From: an uncultured Muribaculaceae bacterium
Lineage (GTDB): Bacteria; Bacteroidota; Bacteroidia; Bacteroidales; Muribaculaceae
Assembly: GCA_910579305.1 (NCBI GenBank)
Contig: CAJTTA010000026.1
Location: forward strand, 1 to 31,657
Direction: 5' to 3'
DNA: 31,657 nt
Below are positions 22,896 through 30,610 of this stretch, one piece after another. Both the position numbers and the translations under genes were made by a program. The notes below the pieces were generated by a model. That model was not told the origin of the DNA. It saw only the letters and a program-made list of their open reading frames with translations, and did no database searches. Every line of letters starts with the position of its first letter. Position 1 is the first letter of the stretch.

Positions 22896-24332
22896 TTATT
22901 TTTTCAACAGCTTTCTCACAAACACAAGGCTGTCGGATAGAGCGGAAAGCCGCATGAGCCGTGACAGCACAAGAAATGCTGCAACAAAGACCAGTGCTCC
23001 CGACACAGCTCCGCCAAATGAGAGCGTGAGCCATCCGGCGCCAAAAGAGAGCGCCACTACAAGCAGCACCTGCAATAATGCCAATATCTGCCGGAACACC
23101 TCCAGTCCTGTATAGTGTGAGGCCAATGCTGCATTTACCAGATATATATTCGCTTCGCTTGCCACCATGGCCCACATGATGCCATACATGCCTCCGAGCT
23201 GCGCGCCCGCAAGCAGAGCGACAAGAAGACAGCTCCATTTATATATGCTCCAAAGAAATAAGGCTCGACTCTTGCCTCGTGCCGCCACAGCGTAATAATT
23301 TATATTCTGCAGGCATGCAAACATCCCGGCCACACATAAGATCCTGAAATAGGGAACTGCCGGAAGCCATTTCTCTCCATACAGAAAGTCTATAAGTGAG
23401 GGAGCCACAAGTATCAGCATTCCCATGACAGGAAACACAAGGAACGCTATGATCCTCACGTTGCGCAAAAGCATGGAGCGCAATGCGGGCAAATCATCCT
23501 GCATGGAGGAGTAGAGCGGAAACATGACCTGCACTATGACCTGAGGAAGAGAATAGGATGTGATGCGGTCAAGCTTATAGGCCTGTGTATAATAGCCCAT
23601 GGCCGAGGCTGAGAAGCGGCGCCCTATGATGATTCCCTGCAGATTCTTGGCTATCTCCTGGAGGATATTGGCGCCAAGGAGATAGCCGCCGTAGCCAAAT
23701 AATGAGCGCAATGTCTCAGTGGAGAAGCAAAGCGATGGATGCCAGCGGGTGAGCAGGGTAAACACAAGAAGTGTGACAAGCATCTGAAGAACCTGCATGA
23801 CCACAAGGCTCCATACTCCGAATCCGGTAAAGGCCATTGCTGTGGCGACACTGCCGGCTATGATGTAGGCGGAGAGATTGCCTATGGCTATTGTCTTGAA
23901 TTCAAATTGCTTGCGCAATCTATTGAGCGGAATGGCCGACATAGCACCCAGAATAAGCGTAAGACCTATGCCTCGTAACACTCCGCTCAGCACAGGCATA
24001 CGGAAATAAGCTGCCACATGGGGCGCGGCAAAGAACAGGAGTGCATAAAACAGAACCGAAATACCGAGATTCCAATAGAATATTGTGCTCCACTCCTGTT
24101 GCGTGGTATTCTTCTTCTGAATCAGAGCCGAAGCAAAACCTCCGTCGATCAGCACATTGCTCACTGCTATGAAAATAGCGAGCATCCCCACGGCACCGAA
24201 ATCGCCGGGAGTGAGAAGGCGGGCAAGAATGAGATTGATTACAAACTGGAGGAGCATGGAGCCCATCCTGTCGGCCATGGCCCATATAGTGCCTCGCGCG
24301 GCTTTATGCGATAATGAGTCTGCCAAAATCAA
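22896..24332 (-). CDS. Wzx/TuaB-type polysaccharide flippase
   Basis: 478 residues with about 12-14 membrane helices. The N-terminus ARGTIWAMADRMGSMLLQFVINLILARLLTPGDFGAVGM (about 12-50) is the hallmark of the PST/MOP flippases. The middle part ILQEIAKNLQGIIIGRRFSASAMGYYTQAYKL is also typical. It moves undecaprenyl-linked glycan repeat units across the inner membrane. The start appears to be TTG at 24332, overlapping the TGA of the previous gene. There is no in-frame ATG before a stop upstream, and the first internal ATG (residue 19) would cut into the conserved first helix. It lies between the fusion enzyme and licD. No polymerase or initiating phosphoglycosyltransferase is in the window, so the pathway is completed elsewhere. 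Confidence 0.9.
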   Translation of the reverse strand: MILADSLSHKAARGTIWAMADRMGSMLLQFVINLILARLLTPGDFGAVGMLAIFIAVSNVLIDGGFASALIQKKNTTQQEWSTIFYWNLGISVLFYALLFFAAPHVAAYFRMPVLSGVLRGIGLTLILGAMSAIPLNRLRKQFEFKTIAIGNLSAYIIAGSVATAMAFTGFGVWSLVVMQVLQMLVTLLVFTLLTRWHPSLCFSTETLRSLFGYGGYLLGANILQEIAKNLQGIIIGRRFSASAMGYYTQAYKLDRITSYSLPQVIVQVMFPLYSSMQDDLPALRSMLLRNVRIIAFLVFPVMGMLILVAPSLIDFLYGEKWLPAVPYFRILCVAGMFACLQNINYYAVAARGKSRALFLWSIYKWSCLLVALLAGAQLGGMYGIMWAMVASEANIYLVNAALASHYTGLEVFRQILALLQVLLVVALSFGAGWLTLSFGGAVSGALVFVAAFLVLSRLMRLSALSDSLVFVRKLLKK

Positions 24333-26155
24333 TCGGTTGATAAGATGTCACGCAGCGCAGCCGTCATTCGTGCATTGTCGGCACGGTCTCTCACTGCCAG
24401 GCGCACATACTGGCTCCCCTCAGGGAATCCATGCTTGGAAGAACAGTCCTTGATAAGAATGTCGTATTCACTCAGCAGCCTCAGCGCGAGGTCATGCGAT
24501 GTAATGCCTGACGTAATCTCACACAGGAAGTAATTAGCCTGCGACGGTATAACCCTGATTCCTTTTATCGCCCGCAATTCCGAAGCAAATATTTCCCTCT
24601 CGCCACGGAACTTCTCGCAGGCATCGACATAATTCCCCTGATACTTGCCAAAAATCTGCATATAGTATTCGGCAAATGAATTGATATTCCATATAGCCAC
24701 TTCTTTCTTCAAAGAAGCTATCATGGCAGTGTCGCCGGAAGCAAGGATGCCAAGGCGCAGCCCGGGCACGCCGTAGCTCTTTGAGATCGATTTCATCACT
24801 ACCAGAGTATCCCGCCACTCATGGAGCAGCTCATTGACAAGCAACGTCTCATTGAATCCGTCTTGAGCAAAGTCCACGAATGATTCATCGACTATGAGCC
24901 TCACCCCTCGCGCCCTGCACCAGCCACAGAGACGGAGCAATTGCGCCTTGGGAATAAAATTGCCGCTCGGATTATCGGGATTCACCACAAGCAGAGAGGA
25001 GACTTTCTTGTCGGCAAAGAAGGTCATAAGGTCATCGACATCATATGCAAAATCAATGTTCTCAGGATGATATGCCACTACTCGATCACCCGGAAGCCGA
25101 TTGGGATATTCCTCAAACGTGGGGTATGTGACCCCTACCCTGCCTTCGCTTCGCTCCATAAGAGCCTTGATAAGCTCGGCAGCTCCGTTGCCCGGTATCA
25201 CATACTCCTGCCTTATCCCGAAATATTTGCCGGCAAGCAGTGAGTTCACACCCATCCCCGAAGGGTACTGGCGAAGCAGCGTATCGAAACTTGCCTTCAT
25301 CTCTTCCACCATATGACGCCGCGGGAAATAAGGATTCACCAGATAGCAGAAATCCAGCAGACGCGGGTAACGCCAATATCCTCCATAAGCCCGCTGCATC
25401 ATCTGAAGCCTCTCTTCGGGAGATGCAAACATGGCCTCGGCGATGCGCAGATCCTGCACATCATCAATCTCATACCAGCGCAGGCCATTGACCGGAAGCG
25501 CTTTCATGCCGGAGGAGTCTATAAGGGTAAGCACCCGCAGCACCTGCTCATAGTATTCGTTTTCTCCGAGCATCTTTATATAGGCGTCAAGAAACGGGAG
25601 GTAGCGATTGCGAGCGAAATCAGATGAGAATTTATAAATGTTCACCGTCTTGTAGTAATCATCCACATCCGAATAGTCAAACGCCTTCTTGGTAATGAAG
25701 TTAACAATATTGCAATCAGAGTCGATCATTACCATCGTTCCATCGTTCCAGGACTCATATTTGCTCACAAGCGCCACGTTACGCTCCGGGCTGTCGAGAG
25801 CAAGGCGCAGAATCGCCGTGTCGAAAATAAGGTCACTTTCCAGCAACAGTGTATCCATGGCGACCATATACTCGCGTGCAAGCCACAGTGAATAGATATT
25901 GTTGGTGCGGTCATATACCGGATTATCCACATACACTATATTGAGATGCGCCCAGTTGCTCTGGATGTATCGGCGCAGGTTGTCGCCGGCATAGCCTGTG
26001 ACTATTACTATCCTCTCAAGCTCAAGAGAAGAAAGCTGATGAAGCATGCGGTCAATGAGGCGCTGCCCGTTGACCGCAAGCATACATTTGGTGTTTTCGG
26101 CTGTAAACTCGCCGAGACGGCGTCCCATGCCGGCAGCTAAGATGATGGCTTGCAT
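24329..26155 (-). CDS. Fused sugar/alcohol-phosphate nucleotidyltransferase and PLP-dependent aminotransferase-fold enzyme
   Basis: 608 residues from the ATG at 26155 (MQAIILAAGMGRRLG, the usual nucleotidyltransferase start); the longer frame upstream was rejected. Residues 1-245 are a LicC/PntC-like nucleotidyltransferase: LAAGMGRRLG (6-15), TKCMLAVNG (22-30), ESDLIF (106-111, metal ligand D108), WYEIDDVQDLRIAE (227-240). Residues about 265-608 are a fold-type I PLP domain closest in look to HisC/CobD: PGNGAAELI (321-329), VNPDNPSGN (391-399), IVDESFVDF (421-429, D423), SISKSYGVPGLRLG (456-469, Schiff-base K459, R467). Members of the second class include phosphoserine or phosphothreonine decarboxylases. 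With licD two genes on, the simplest reading is that one polypeptide makes and CDP-activates a phospho-amino alcohol. Transamination of another small substrate is an alternative. Confidence 0.85.
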   Translation of the reverse strand: MQAIILAAGMGRRLGEFTAENTKCMLAVNGQRLIDRMLHQLSSLELERIVIVTGYAGDNLRRYIQSNWAHLNIVYVDNPVYDRTNNIYSLWLAREYMVAMDTLLLESDLIFDTAILRLALDSPERNVALVSKYESWNDGTMVMIDSDCNIVNFITKKAFDYSDVDDYYKTVNIYKFSSDFARNRYLPFLDAYIKMLGENEYYEQVLRVLTLIDSSGMKALPVNGLRWYEIDDVQDLRIAEAMFASPEERLQMMQRAYGGYWRYPRLLDFCYLVNPYFPRRHMVEEMKASFDTLLRQYPSGMGVNSLLAGKYFGIRQEYVIPGNGAAELIKALMERSEGRVGVTYPTFEEYPNRLPGDRVVAYHPENIDFAYDVDDLMTFFADKKVSSLLVVNPDNPSGNFIPKAQLLRLCGWCRARGVRLIVDESFVDFAQDGFNETLLVNELLHEWRDTLVVMKSISKSYGVPGLRLGILASGDTAMIASLKKEVAIWNINSFAEYYMQIFGKYQGNYVDACEKFRGEREIFASELRAIKGIRVIPSQANYFLCEITSGITSHDLALRLLSEYDILIKDCSSKHGFPEGSQYVRLAVRDRADNARMTAALRDILSTD

Positions 26156-26209
26156 GCTGTAATGTTGTATTATAAATCCTGAGAGAGTGATGAGTCCCCC
26201 GAGAATCTG

Positions 26210-26217
26210 CAAATTTA
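26210..26217 (-). promoter_or_regulatory. Possible internal -7 element before the fusion gene
   Basis: TAAATTTG on the minus strand matches TAnnTTTG exactly, but no TTTG lies at the right distance, so it is a weak candidate. It lies in the 145-nt gap 26156-26300, the only sizeable gap in the glycan operon. Confidence 0.25.
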
Positions 26218-26256
26218 ACAATTTTTACCGACAACTCCTAACCAATATCAATAAAC

Positions 26257-26274
26257 CCTGCATGAAAGTGCAGG
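26257..26274 (-). terminator. Weak hairpin after the GT4 pair
   Basis: CCTGCA (26257-26262) pairs with TGCAGG (26269-26274) around a 6-nt loop. On the minus strand it is followed by GTTTATT. With the -7 match behind it, it may attenuate transcription between the glycosyltransferases and the fusion-flippase-licD part. Confidence 0.35.
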
Positions 26275-26300
26275 CTGCGTGTAGGAAGAGGCAGGAATGG

Positions 26301-27401
26301 TTAGCCGTAAAGGAGGGATGAATACAGCTCTATGGTCTGATGCGCTATGGTATCCCAATTATATGGAGAGAGGTCATACTCCCGCCCCTTGCGAGTGGCT
26401 GCAAGTTTACGCCTGAGCGCATCGGCGAGAGCCTTTTCATTGCCTACCGAGAAGAAGTCATCCTGCATGAGTTGAGGAAGCCTGTTGGCCGGAATGTCAC
26501 TCACCAGAACATCCTGCTTGTGGCCCATGGCTTCAAGGAGGGAGATGGGAAGGCCCTCATGGGAGGAGGGAAGCACAAATAGCGCGGCATGAGACAGCAG
26601 CTGGGCGAGTGGCTCTCCCTTGATGAAGCCGGTGAGTATTACATGGTGTTCCCTGGCTTGAGCCTTAAGGCTCTCAGAGTAATGATCAGGATGATCGGCA
26701 TCCCCGGCAATGGCAAGCCTGAATCCTTGCCTCTCAAGGCCGCTGGCTGAAAATGCGCTGATGAGCTGATGAAAATTCTTTTCTGGCACGAATCTGCCCA
26801 CAGCCACCACATAGCGGTCGGAGGTGAGTCCGAGGCTCTGAATAAAGTCTGAGGACTGGACTGGGATCGGCGTGGGCACGCCGTTGTAGATCAAGACCGA
26901 GTCCAAGCGATGATACTTTTCGGCAATAAGAGAGGCTATCACCTTGGAGATCACTATAATCTTATGCGAATACCGCACTCCCATGCGCTCTCCGGCCTTC
27001 AGGACAGTCTTGGCCAGCCGTCCCCACTTGCCGCGGTCATAGTCGGGGCCATGATGCGTCACCACCACTTTCATGCCGAGCAGACGGGCAAGCGGTGCCA
27101 TTATCGAGGGACCTATGGCATGTATGTGAAGGATGTCGGGATTCATGCGGCGTGCGGCCACAACGGCAAGAAATGTGTGGACAATGGCCTCAAGGCTTTT
27201 CTTGCGAGGCGCGAAAATATCCTTGAGATGCACACCTTTATATTCACTTATACGATTGCCGGGAGTGACATAGCAGCTGCGGCGTATGACAGTTATGTCG
27301 TGCCCCATTGCCGCTATGCGCGGAAAAAGTTCCTCACAATGAGTCTCGACACCCCCGAGTATGCCGGGTATGCCACGCGTGCCGGTCACTACTATTTTCA
27401 T
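26301..27401 (-). CDS. Glycosyltransferase family 4 (GT-B fold)
   Basis: 366 residues. The N-terminal acceptor-side Rossmann domain starts MKIVVTGTRGIPGILGGVETHCEEL (1-25), with DILHIHAIGPSIMAPLARLLGMKVVVTHHGPDYDRGKWG (about 89-127). The C-terminal donor domain has VVAVGRFVPEKNFHQLISAF (about 194-213), ILTGFIKGEPLAQLLSHAALFVLPSSHEGLPISLLEAMG (about 255-293), including the E-x7-E nucleotide-sugar motif. Predicted to add one sugar to a lipid-linked glycan at the cytoplasmic face of the inner membrane. The N-terminus resembles rhamnosyl- or fucosyl-type transferases of capsule clusters, but specificity cannot be stated. Its ATG overlaps the stop of the upstream transferase (ATGA). Confidence 0.9.
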   Translation of the reverse strand: MKIVVTGTRGIPGILGGVETHCEELFPRIAAMGHDITVIRRSCYVTPGNRISEYKGVHLKDIFAPRKKSLEAIVHTFLAVVAARRMNPDILHIHAIGPSIMAPLARLLGMKVVVTHHGPDYDRGKWGRLAKTVLKAGERMGVRYSHKIIVISKVIASLIAEKYHRLDSVLIYNGVPTPIPVQSSDFIQSLGLTSDRYVVAVGRFVPEKNFHQLISAFSASGLERQGFRLAIAGDADHPDHYSESLKAQAREHHVILTGFIKGEPLAQLLSHAALFVLPSSHEGLPISLLEAMGHKQDVLVSDIPANRLPQLMQDDFFSVGNEKALADALRRKLAATRKGREYDLSPYNWDTIAHQTIELYSSLLYG

Positions 27402-28606
27402 GGCTTATATATTTTGAGGAGCTGCTGCATATGAACGCCCCGGGAATAACGATGCATAGCCTCGCGGGAGATCGAAGCCCTGTCATATTCGGAGTCTCTG
27501 AAGCATCTTAGTATGCCTGCCAGTGCTTCGACATTGCCCGACTCGAAGATCTGCCCGTTCACTCCGGGTGTGATCAGCTCCGGGATTCCTCCGATGTTAG
27601 CTCCTACCACAGGAGTGCCCGCGCACAGACTCTCTATTAAGGAAAGAGGATTGTTTTCATAGCACTCTGAAGGCAACACACTTGCTCTAGCCTCAAGCTG
27701 AAGCGGCACAAGCCGCTCGGGCGTAAGCATGCCAAGAAACTCGATATTCGGGCTATTAGCCGCCAACGCCTTCAGCTCCCGACAAGCCGGCCCGTCGCCG
27801 GCTATCTTTAGCTTCACGCCGCTTGCCTTGGCTGCACGTATGAGAGTGACTACTCCTTTTTCGGAAGACAGACGACCGGCATAGAGGAAGAAATCACCCA
27901 CTGCGGGCGTATGATTCGCAAGGCGATTGAGCTCCTGAAGCTTTGACGGATCGACAAAATTAGTGAGCACATGCAATTTATCTTCGGGAAATCCCCCACG
28001 GCGCATCATTTCTCCCATGAAGGCCGAAGGCGCAATGAAGGCATCGGTATTGCAGGCCAGGCGGCTCCGGCTCCATTTGCGAGCTTCCATATTTGCGATC
28101 AATGACTGCAGGAAACTGCCCTTCATGCAACGATGCCGAAGCACATGAATCTTACCCGCAATACACTCATCACACACACGGCCATCAGGCCGACGTGCGA
28201 CATATGCCGGACAAAGCAACTTCAGGTCATGAAGCGTCCACACGACACGGATTCCGGCTTTGTGCGCCAACTCGCCTATCACGGGAGAGAGCTGAGAGTG
28301 AATGTTATGAAGGTGCACCACATCCGGCTTATAGTCGGCAAGCATACGCTTGAAGCAAGACACCACATCTCCATGACCGAATACGCGCCTCAACGCCTTG
28401 GCTTTATCGGCAAACGATCCTGTAAAATCCACTCGTGAAGGAAAGAAATCATTATCTCCTGTTTCAACAATAATATTGTCGGGATGACTCATCGCGAACA
28501 CTCTTACCTCTATGCCCGCATCGCGCAATGCCTCCATAAGCCCGAACATTACGACTTCCGGCCCACCACGCAGAAAAAAGAATTTGTTTACCAACAATAC
28601 TTTCAT
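27398..28606 (-). CDS. Glycosyltransferase family 4, first gene of the glycan cluster
   Basis: 402 residues, GT-B fold. N-terminus MKVLLVNKFFFLRGGPEVVMFGL (1-23) and DVVHLHNIHSQLSPVIGELAHKAGIRVVWTLHD (about 95-127). In the middle, CDECIAG...HRCMKGSFLQSLIA (about 142-170) holds four cysteines with the two others nearby, a pattern seen in one GT4 subgroup. C-terminal donor domain: FFLYAGRLSSEKGVVTLIRAAK (about 239-260), VLPSECYENNPLSLIESLCAGTPVVGANIGGIPELI (about 311-346). Catalyses one sugar addition during surface-glycan assembly. No clear consensus promoter was found in front of it. It overlaps the next transferase by ATGA. Confidence 0.9.
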   Translation of the reverse strand: MKVLLVNKFFFLRGGPEVVMFGLMEALRDAGIEVRVFAMSHPDNIIVETGDNDFFPSRVDFTGSFADKAKALRRVFGHGDVVSCFKRMLADYKPDVVHLHNIHSQLSPVIGELAHKAGIRVVWTLHDLKLLCPAYVARRPDGRVCDECIAGKIHVLRHRCMKGSFLQSLIANMEARKWSRSRLACNTDAFIAPSAFMGEMMRRGGFPEDKLHVLTNFVDPSKLQELNRLANHTPAVGDFFLYAGRLSSEKGVVTLIRAAKASGVKLKIAGDGPACRELKALAANSPNIEFLGMLTPERLVPLQLEARASVLPSECYENNPLSLIESLCAGTPVVGANIGGIPELITPGVNGQIFESGNVEALAGILRCFRDSEYDRASISREAMHRYSRGVHMQQLLKIYKP

Positions 28607-28745
28607 GCCTTATAACTGAAGAATAATATGATTCTATCGTAGTAACGCCAGACACAGACAGATTATTGCCCTCCCGAAAGCATGCGCAGACATATAAACG
28701 TTAATATAATTTCAGCCATTTTAGCACGTTTATTTTAGCACCGGG

Positions 28746-28777
28746 TTAGGAAATGTCGATGAAATTGGCTAATTTTG
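28746..28777 (+). promoter_or_regulatory. Promoter of the radical SAM gene, in the divergent gap
   Basis: TTAG (28746-28749, one mismatch from TTTG), a 20-nt spacer and TAATTTTG (28770-28777, exact -7). The leader to the ATG at 28915 is about 130 nt. The rest of the 308-nt gap 28607-28914 is AT-rich. I found no matching minus-strand promoter and no credible small gene in it. Confidence 0.5.
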
Positions 28778-28914
28778 TGCCGATAAGCAGCAAGTGAGAG
28801 ATCAATACAGGCATCCGACGCCATAAAGATCTCTACCCCTCACAAGTTTGCTCTCAGAGCAAAACCTTTTATGCTCTTGCCGCGTTATAATTTTCGCTTT
28901 CATATAGAAATTAA

Positions 28915-30099
28915 ATGCCAGATAAAAAACTTAACGGCACAGTTATTGTCACATACCGGTGCAATGCCCGGTGCTCCATGTGCAGCCGCTTCAAAGCGCC
29001 CTCAAAGCCCGAAGAGGAAATATCCATAGAGACAATAAAGAAGCTCCCCCCCATGTATTTCACCAATATCACGGGCGGAGAGCCATTCATACGCACAGAC
29101 CTGAAAGAAATCGTAAGAGAACTTTATAAAAAGAGCGACCGCATAGTCATCTCCACCAATGGCTTTTTCACCGACCGCATCATAGAGCTCTGCCGCGAAT
29201 TCCCTCAGATAGGAATACGCATCTCTATCGAAGGCCTTGAACAGACCAACAATGAGATACGCGGCCTGAATAATGGATACAACAGAGGATACACCACGCT
29301 AAAGAAGCTCCGCGAGATGGGAATGAAAGACGTAGGCTTCGGCATGACAGTGCAGGACAGAAACGCCGCCGACCTCGTGCCGCTCTATGAACTATCCGAC
29401 AAAATGGGCATGGAATTCGCCACAGCCTCCCTGCACAATTCATTCTACTTCGTAGAGGCCAAAAACATAATTCATGACCGACCTATGGTGGCAACCAACT
29501 TTGAGTCCCTCATCAACCGACTCCTTAAGAGCAACAGCCCCAAGAAATGGTTTCGCGCATATTTCAATCACGGCCTGATCAACTACATTTACGGGCAGAA
29601 GCGCCTCCTCCCATGCGACATGAGCTTCGACACATTCTTCATAGACCCATACGGCGATGTGATGCCTTGCAACGGCACAAAAGACAAAGAAGTGATGGGC
29701 AACCTCAACCGACAGACCTGGGAGGAACTATGGAATAGTCCCGAAGCAGAAAAGGTGCGAAAAAAAGTGAGGCATTGCGACCGCAACTGCTGGATGATAG
29801 GCAGCGTATCGCCGGCAATGCACAAGTACATAAAAACGCCGGCAATGTGGGTGCTCCGCCATAAATTGAAATCACTGCTCGGATTGAAATACAGCATGTA
29901 TGAGAACCCCGTATGCAAAGACTATCGTGACGGCAAAATAACAAAGGCACAGCTCGACGCCCTGTCCACCTGCGACATGAAAGCAAAAGCCAACGACGGC
30001 CTTTCCGAACACTCTAAAGCCGCACTGCTCCACAAAACCGGCGAAGAGATCGTGAATGCCGACGTAATGCGACAGGGCTACGAGGCCACAGAGAAATGA
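28915..30099 (+). CDS. Radical SAM protein with SPASM-like C-terminal cysteine region
   Basis: 394 residues. CNARCSMC (C16, C20, C23) binds the SAM-cleaving 4Fe-4S cluster, followed by TNITGGEPFIR (50-60, the GGEP SAM-binding motif), VISTNGF (about 78-84) and IRISIEGLEQTNNEIRG (about 98-114). The C-terminal part has LPCDMSFDTFFIDPYGDVMPCNGTKDK...GNLNRQTWEELWNS and HCDRNCWM, a SPASM-type cysteine set that probably binds extra Fe-S clusters. Such enzymes modify peptides, enzymes or small metabolites. Here a glycan-pathway role is suggested only by the divergent cluster. The tail (about 310-394) is basic and alpha-helical. No precursor peptide gene is evident upstream; a 28-codon frame overlaps its stop codon. 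Substrate unknown. Confidence 0.88.
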   Translation: MPDKKLNGTVIVTYRCNARCSMCSRFKAPSKPEEEISIETIKKLPPMYFTNITGGEPFIRTDLKEIVRELYKKSDRIVISTNGFFTDRIIELCREFPQIGIRISIEGLEQTNNEIRGLNNGYNRGYTTLKKLREMGMKDVGFGMTVQDRNAADLVPLYELSDKMGMEFATASLHNSFYFVEAKNIIHDRPMVATNFESLINRLLKSNSPKKWFRAYFNHGLINYIYGQKRLLPCDMSFDTFFIDPYGDVMPCNGTKDKEVMGNLNRQTWEELWNSPEAEKVRKKVRHCDRNCWMIGSVSPAMHKYIKTPAMWVLRHKLKSLLGLKYSMYENPVCKDYRDGKITKAQLDALSTCDMKAKANDGLSEHSKAALLHKTGEEIVNADVMRQGYEATEK

Positions 30100-30182
30100 C
30101 CGAAAGCGAAACCGGCATCGAGCCATGCCCTCCGAATACGCCGTCTTCCCCACTCGAAAGGGATCGTGCCACCATCGAATGA
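30096..30182 (+). CDS. Very small ORF overlapping the radical SAM stop (doubtful)
   Basis: 28 residues, starting MTESETGIEPCPPNTPSSPL, with its ATG overlapping the radical SAM stop as ATGA. It has one Cys and four consecutive-region prolines. The overlap is typical of translational coupling, but an ORF this short can arise by chance. The remaining gap 30183-30342 shows nothing but AT-rich DNA leading to the tRNA-Leu promoter. Confidence 0.15.
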   Translation: MTESETGIEPCPPNTPSSPLERDRATIE

Positions 30183-30342
30183 ATGCACACACAACACCTA
30201 CCCCGATTGAAGCGACAGAACCTGCCGGTGGAGAACGGAAAACTTACCGGGCGACCCAACAGTCGAGAGCAAGAAATTGAGATCAGACTTGTCAATTGGG
30301 TTACACACCTGATTCGACAAAAAAATAAAAAAACGCGCAAAA

Positions 30343-30374
30343 TTTGGAGAACACAATAAAAAGCATTAACTTTG
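30343..30374 (+). promoter_or_regulatory. Promoter of tRNA-Leu
   Basis: TTTG (30343-30346), exactly 20 nt, then TAACTTTG (30367-30374): a full match to the Bacteroidota -33/-7 consensus. Start near 30381 gives a leader of about 43 nt before the tRNA. Confidence 0.8.
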
Positions 30375-30423
30375 CAGTCGAAAAACTCAGGATAGCATAA
30401 GCATCCACAGCTTTTCAGCTCAA

Positions 30424-30507
30424 GCCCAGGTGGCGGAATGGTAGACGCGCTCGTTTCAGGTGCGAGTGTTGAGAGACGTGCAGGTTCGAGTCCTGTTCTG
30501 GGCACCA
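30424..30507 (+). tRNA. tRNA-Leu(CAG)
   Basis: 84 nt with encoded CCA. Acceptor GCCCAGG/TCTGGGC (one G-U), D-arm region GGCGGAATGGTAGACGC, anticodon stem CTCGT/GCGAG with loop TTCAGGT giving anticodon CAG, a long class II variable arm (GTTGAGAGAC region), and T-arm GCAGGTTCGAGTCCTGT. Its 3' end faces an accessory-looking region, a common integration target for mobile elements. Confidence 0.96.
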
Positions 30508-30509
30508 CA

Positions 30510-30552
30510 AAAGCGACTTAACAAAGTGATAAGCACTAAGTTAAGTCGCTTT
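30510..30552 (+). terminator. Terminator of tRNA-Leu
   Basis: AAAGCGACTTAAC (30510-30522) pairs perfectly with GTTAAGTCGCTTT (30540-30552), with a small internal AGTG/CACT stem in the loop, followed by TCTTTTATTTTTA. It starts 3 nt after the CCA end. Confidence 0.9.
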
Positions 30553-30561
30553 CTTTTATTT

Positions 30562-30581
30562 TTACGTGCATATTACGTGCA
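30562..30581. repeat. Tandem TTACGTGCA repeat next to the tRNA-Leu terminator
   Basis: TTACGTGCA occurs at 30562-30570 and 30573-30581, separated by TA. An inverted TGCACG lies at 30589-30594. It sits between the tRNA terminator and the end of the fic gene. It may be a protein-binding or recombination site; nothing proves it. Confidence 0.4.
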
Positions 30582-30610
30582 AAAGGTCTGCACGCAGCCT
30601 GGAGATTGGC

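Noticed and set aside
24329..25400. PLP half of the fusion as a histidine-biosynthesis HisC
   Set aside because: It is fused to a LicC-like nucleotidyltransferase inside a glycan operon with licD and no other his gene, so a role in histidine synthesis is unlikely.
30014..30508. 164-codon minus-strand frame
   Set aside because: It overlaps the end of the radical SAM gene and the whole tRNA-Leu, and contains the tRNA sequence translated backwards.
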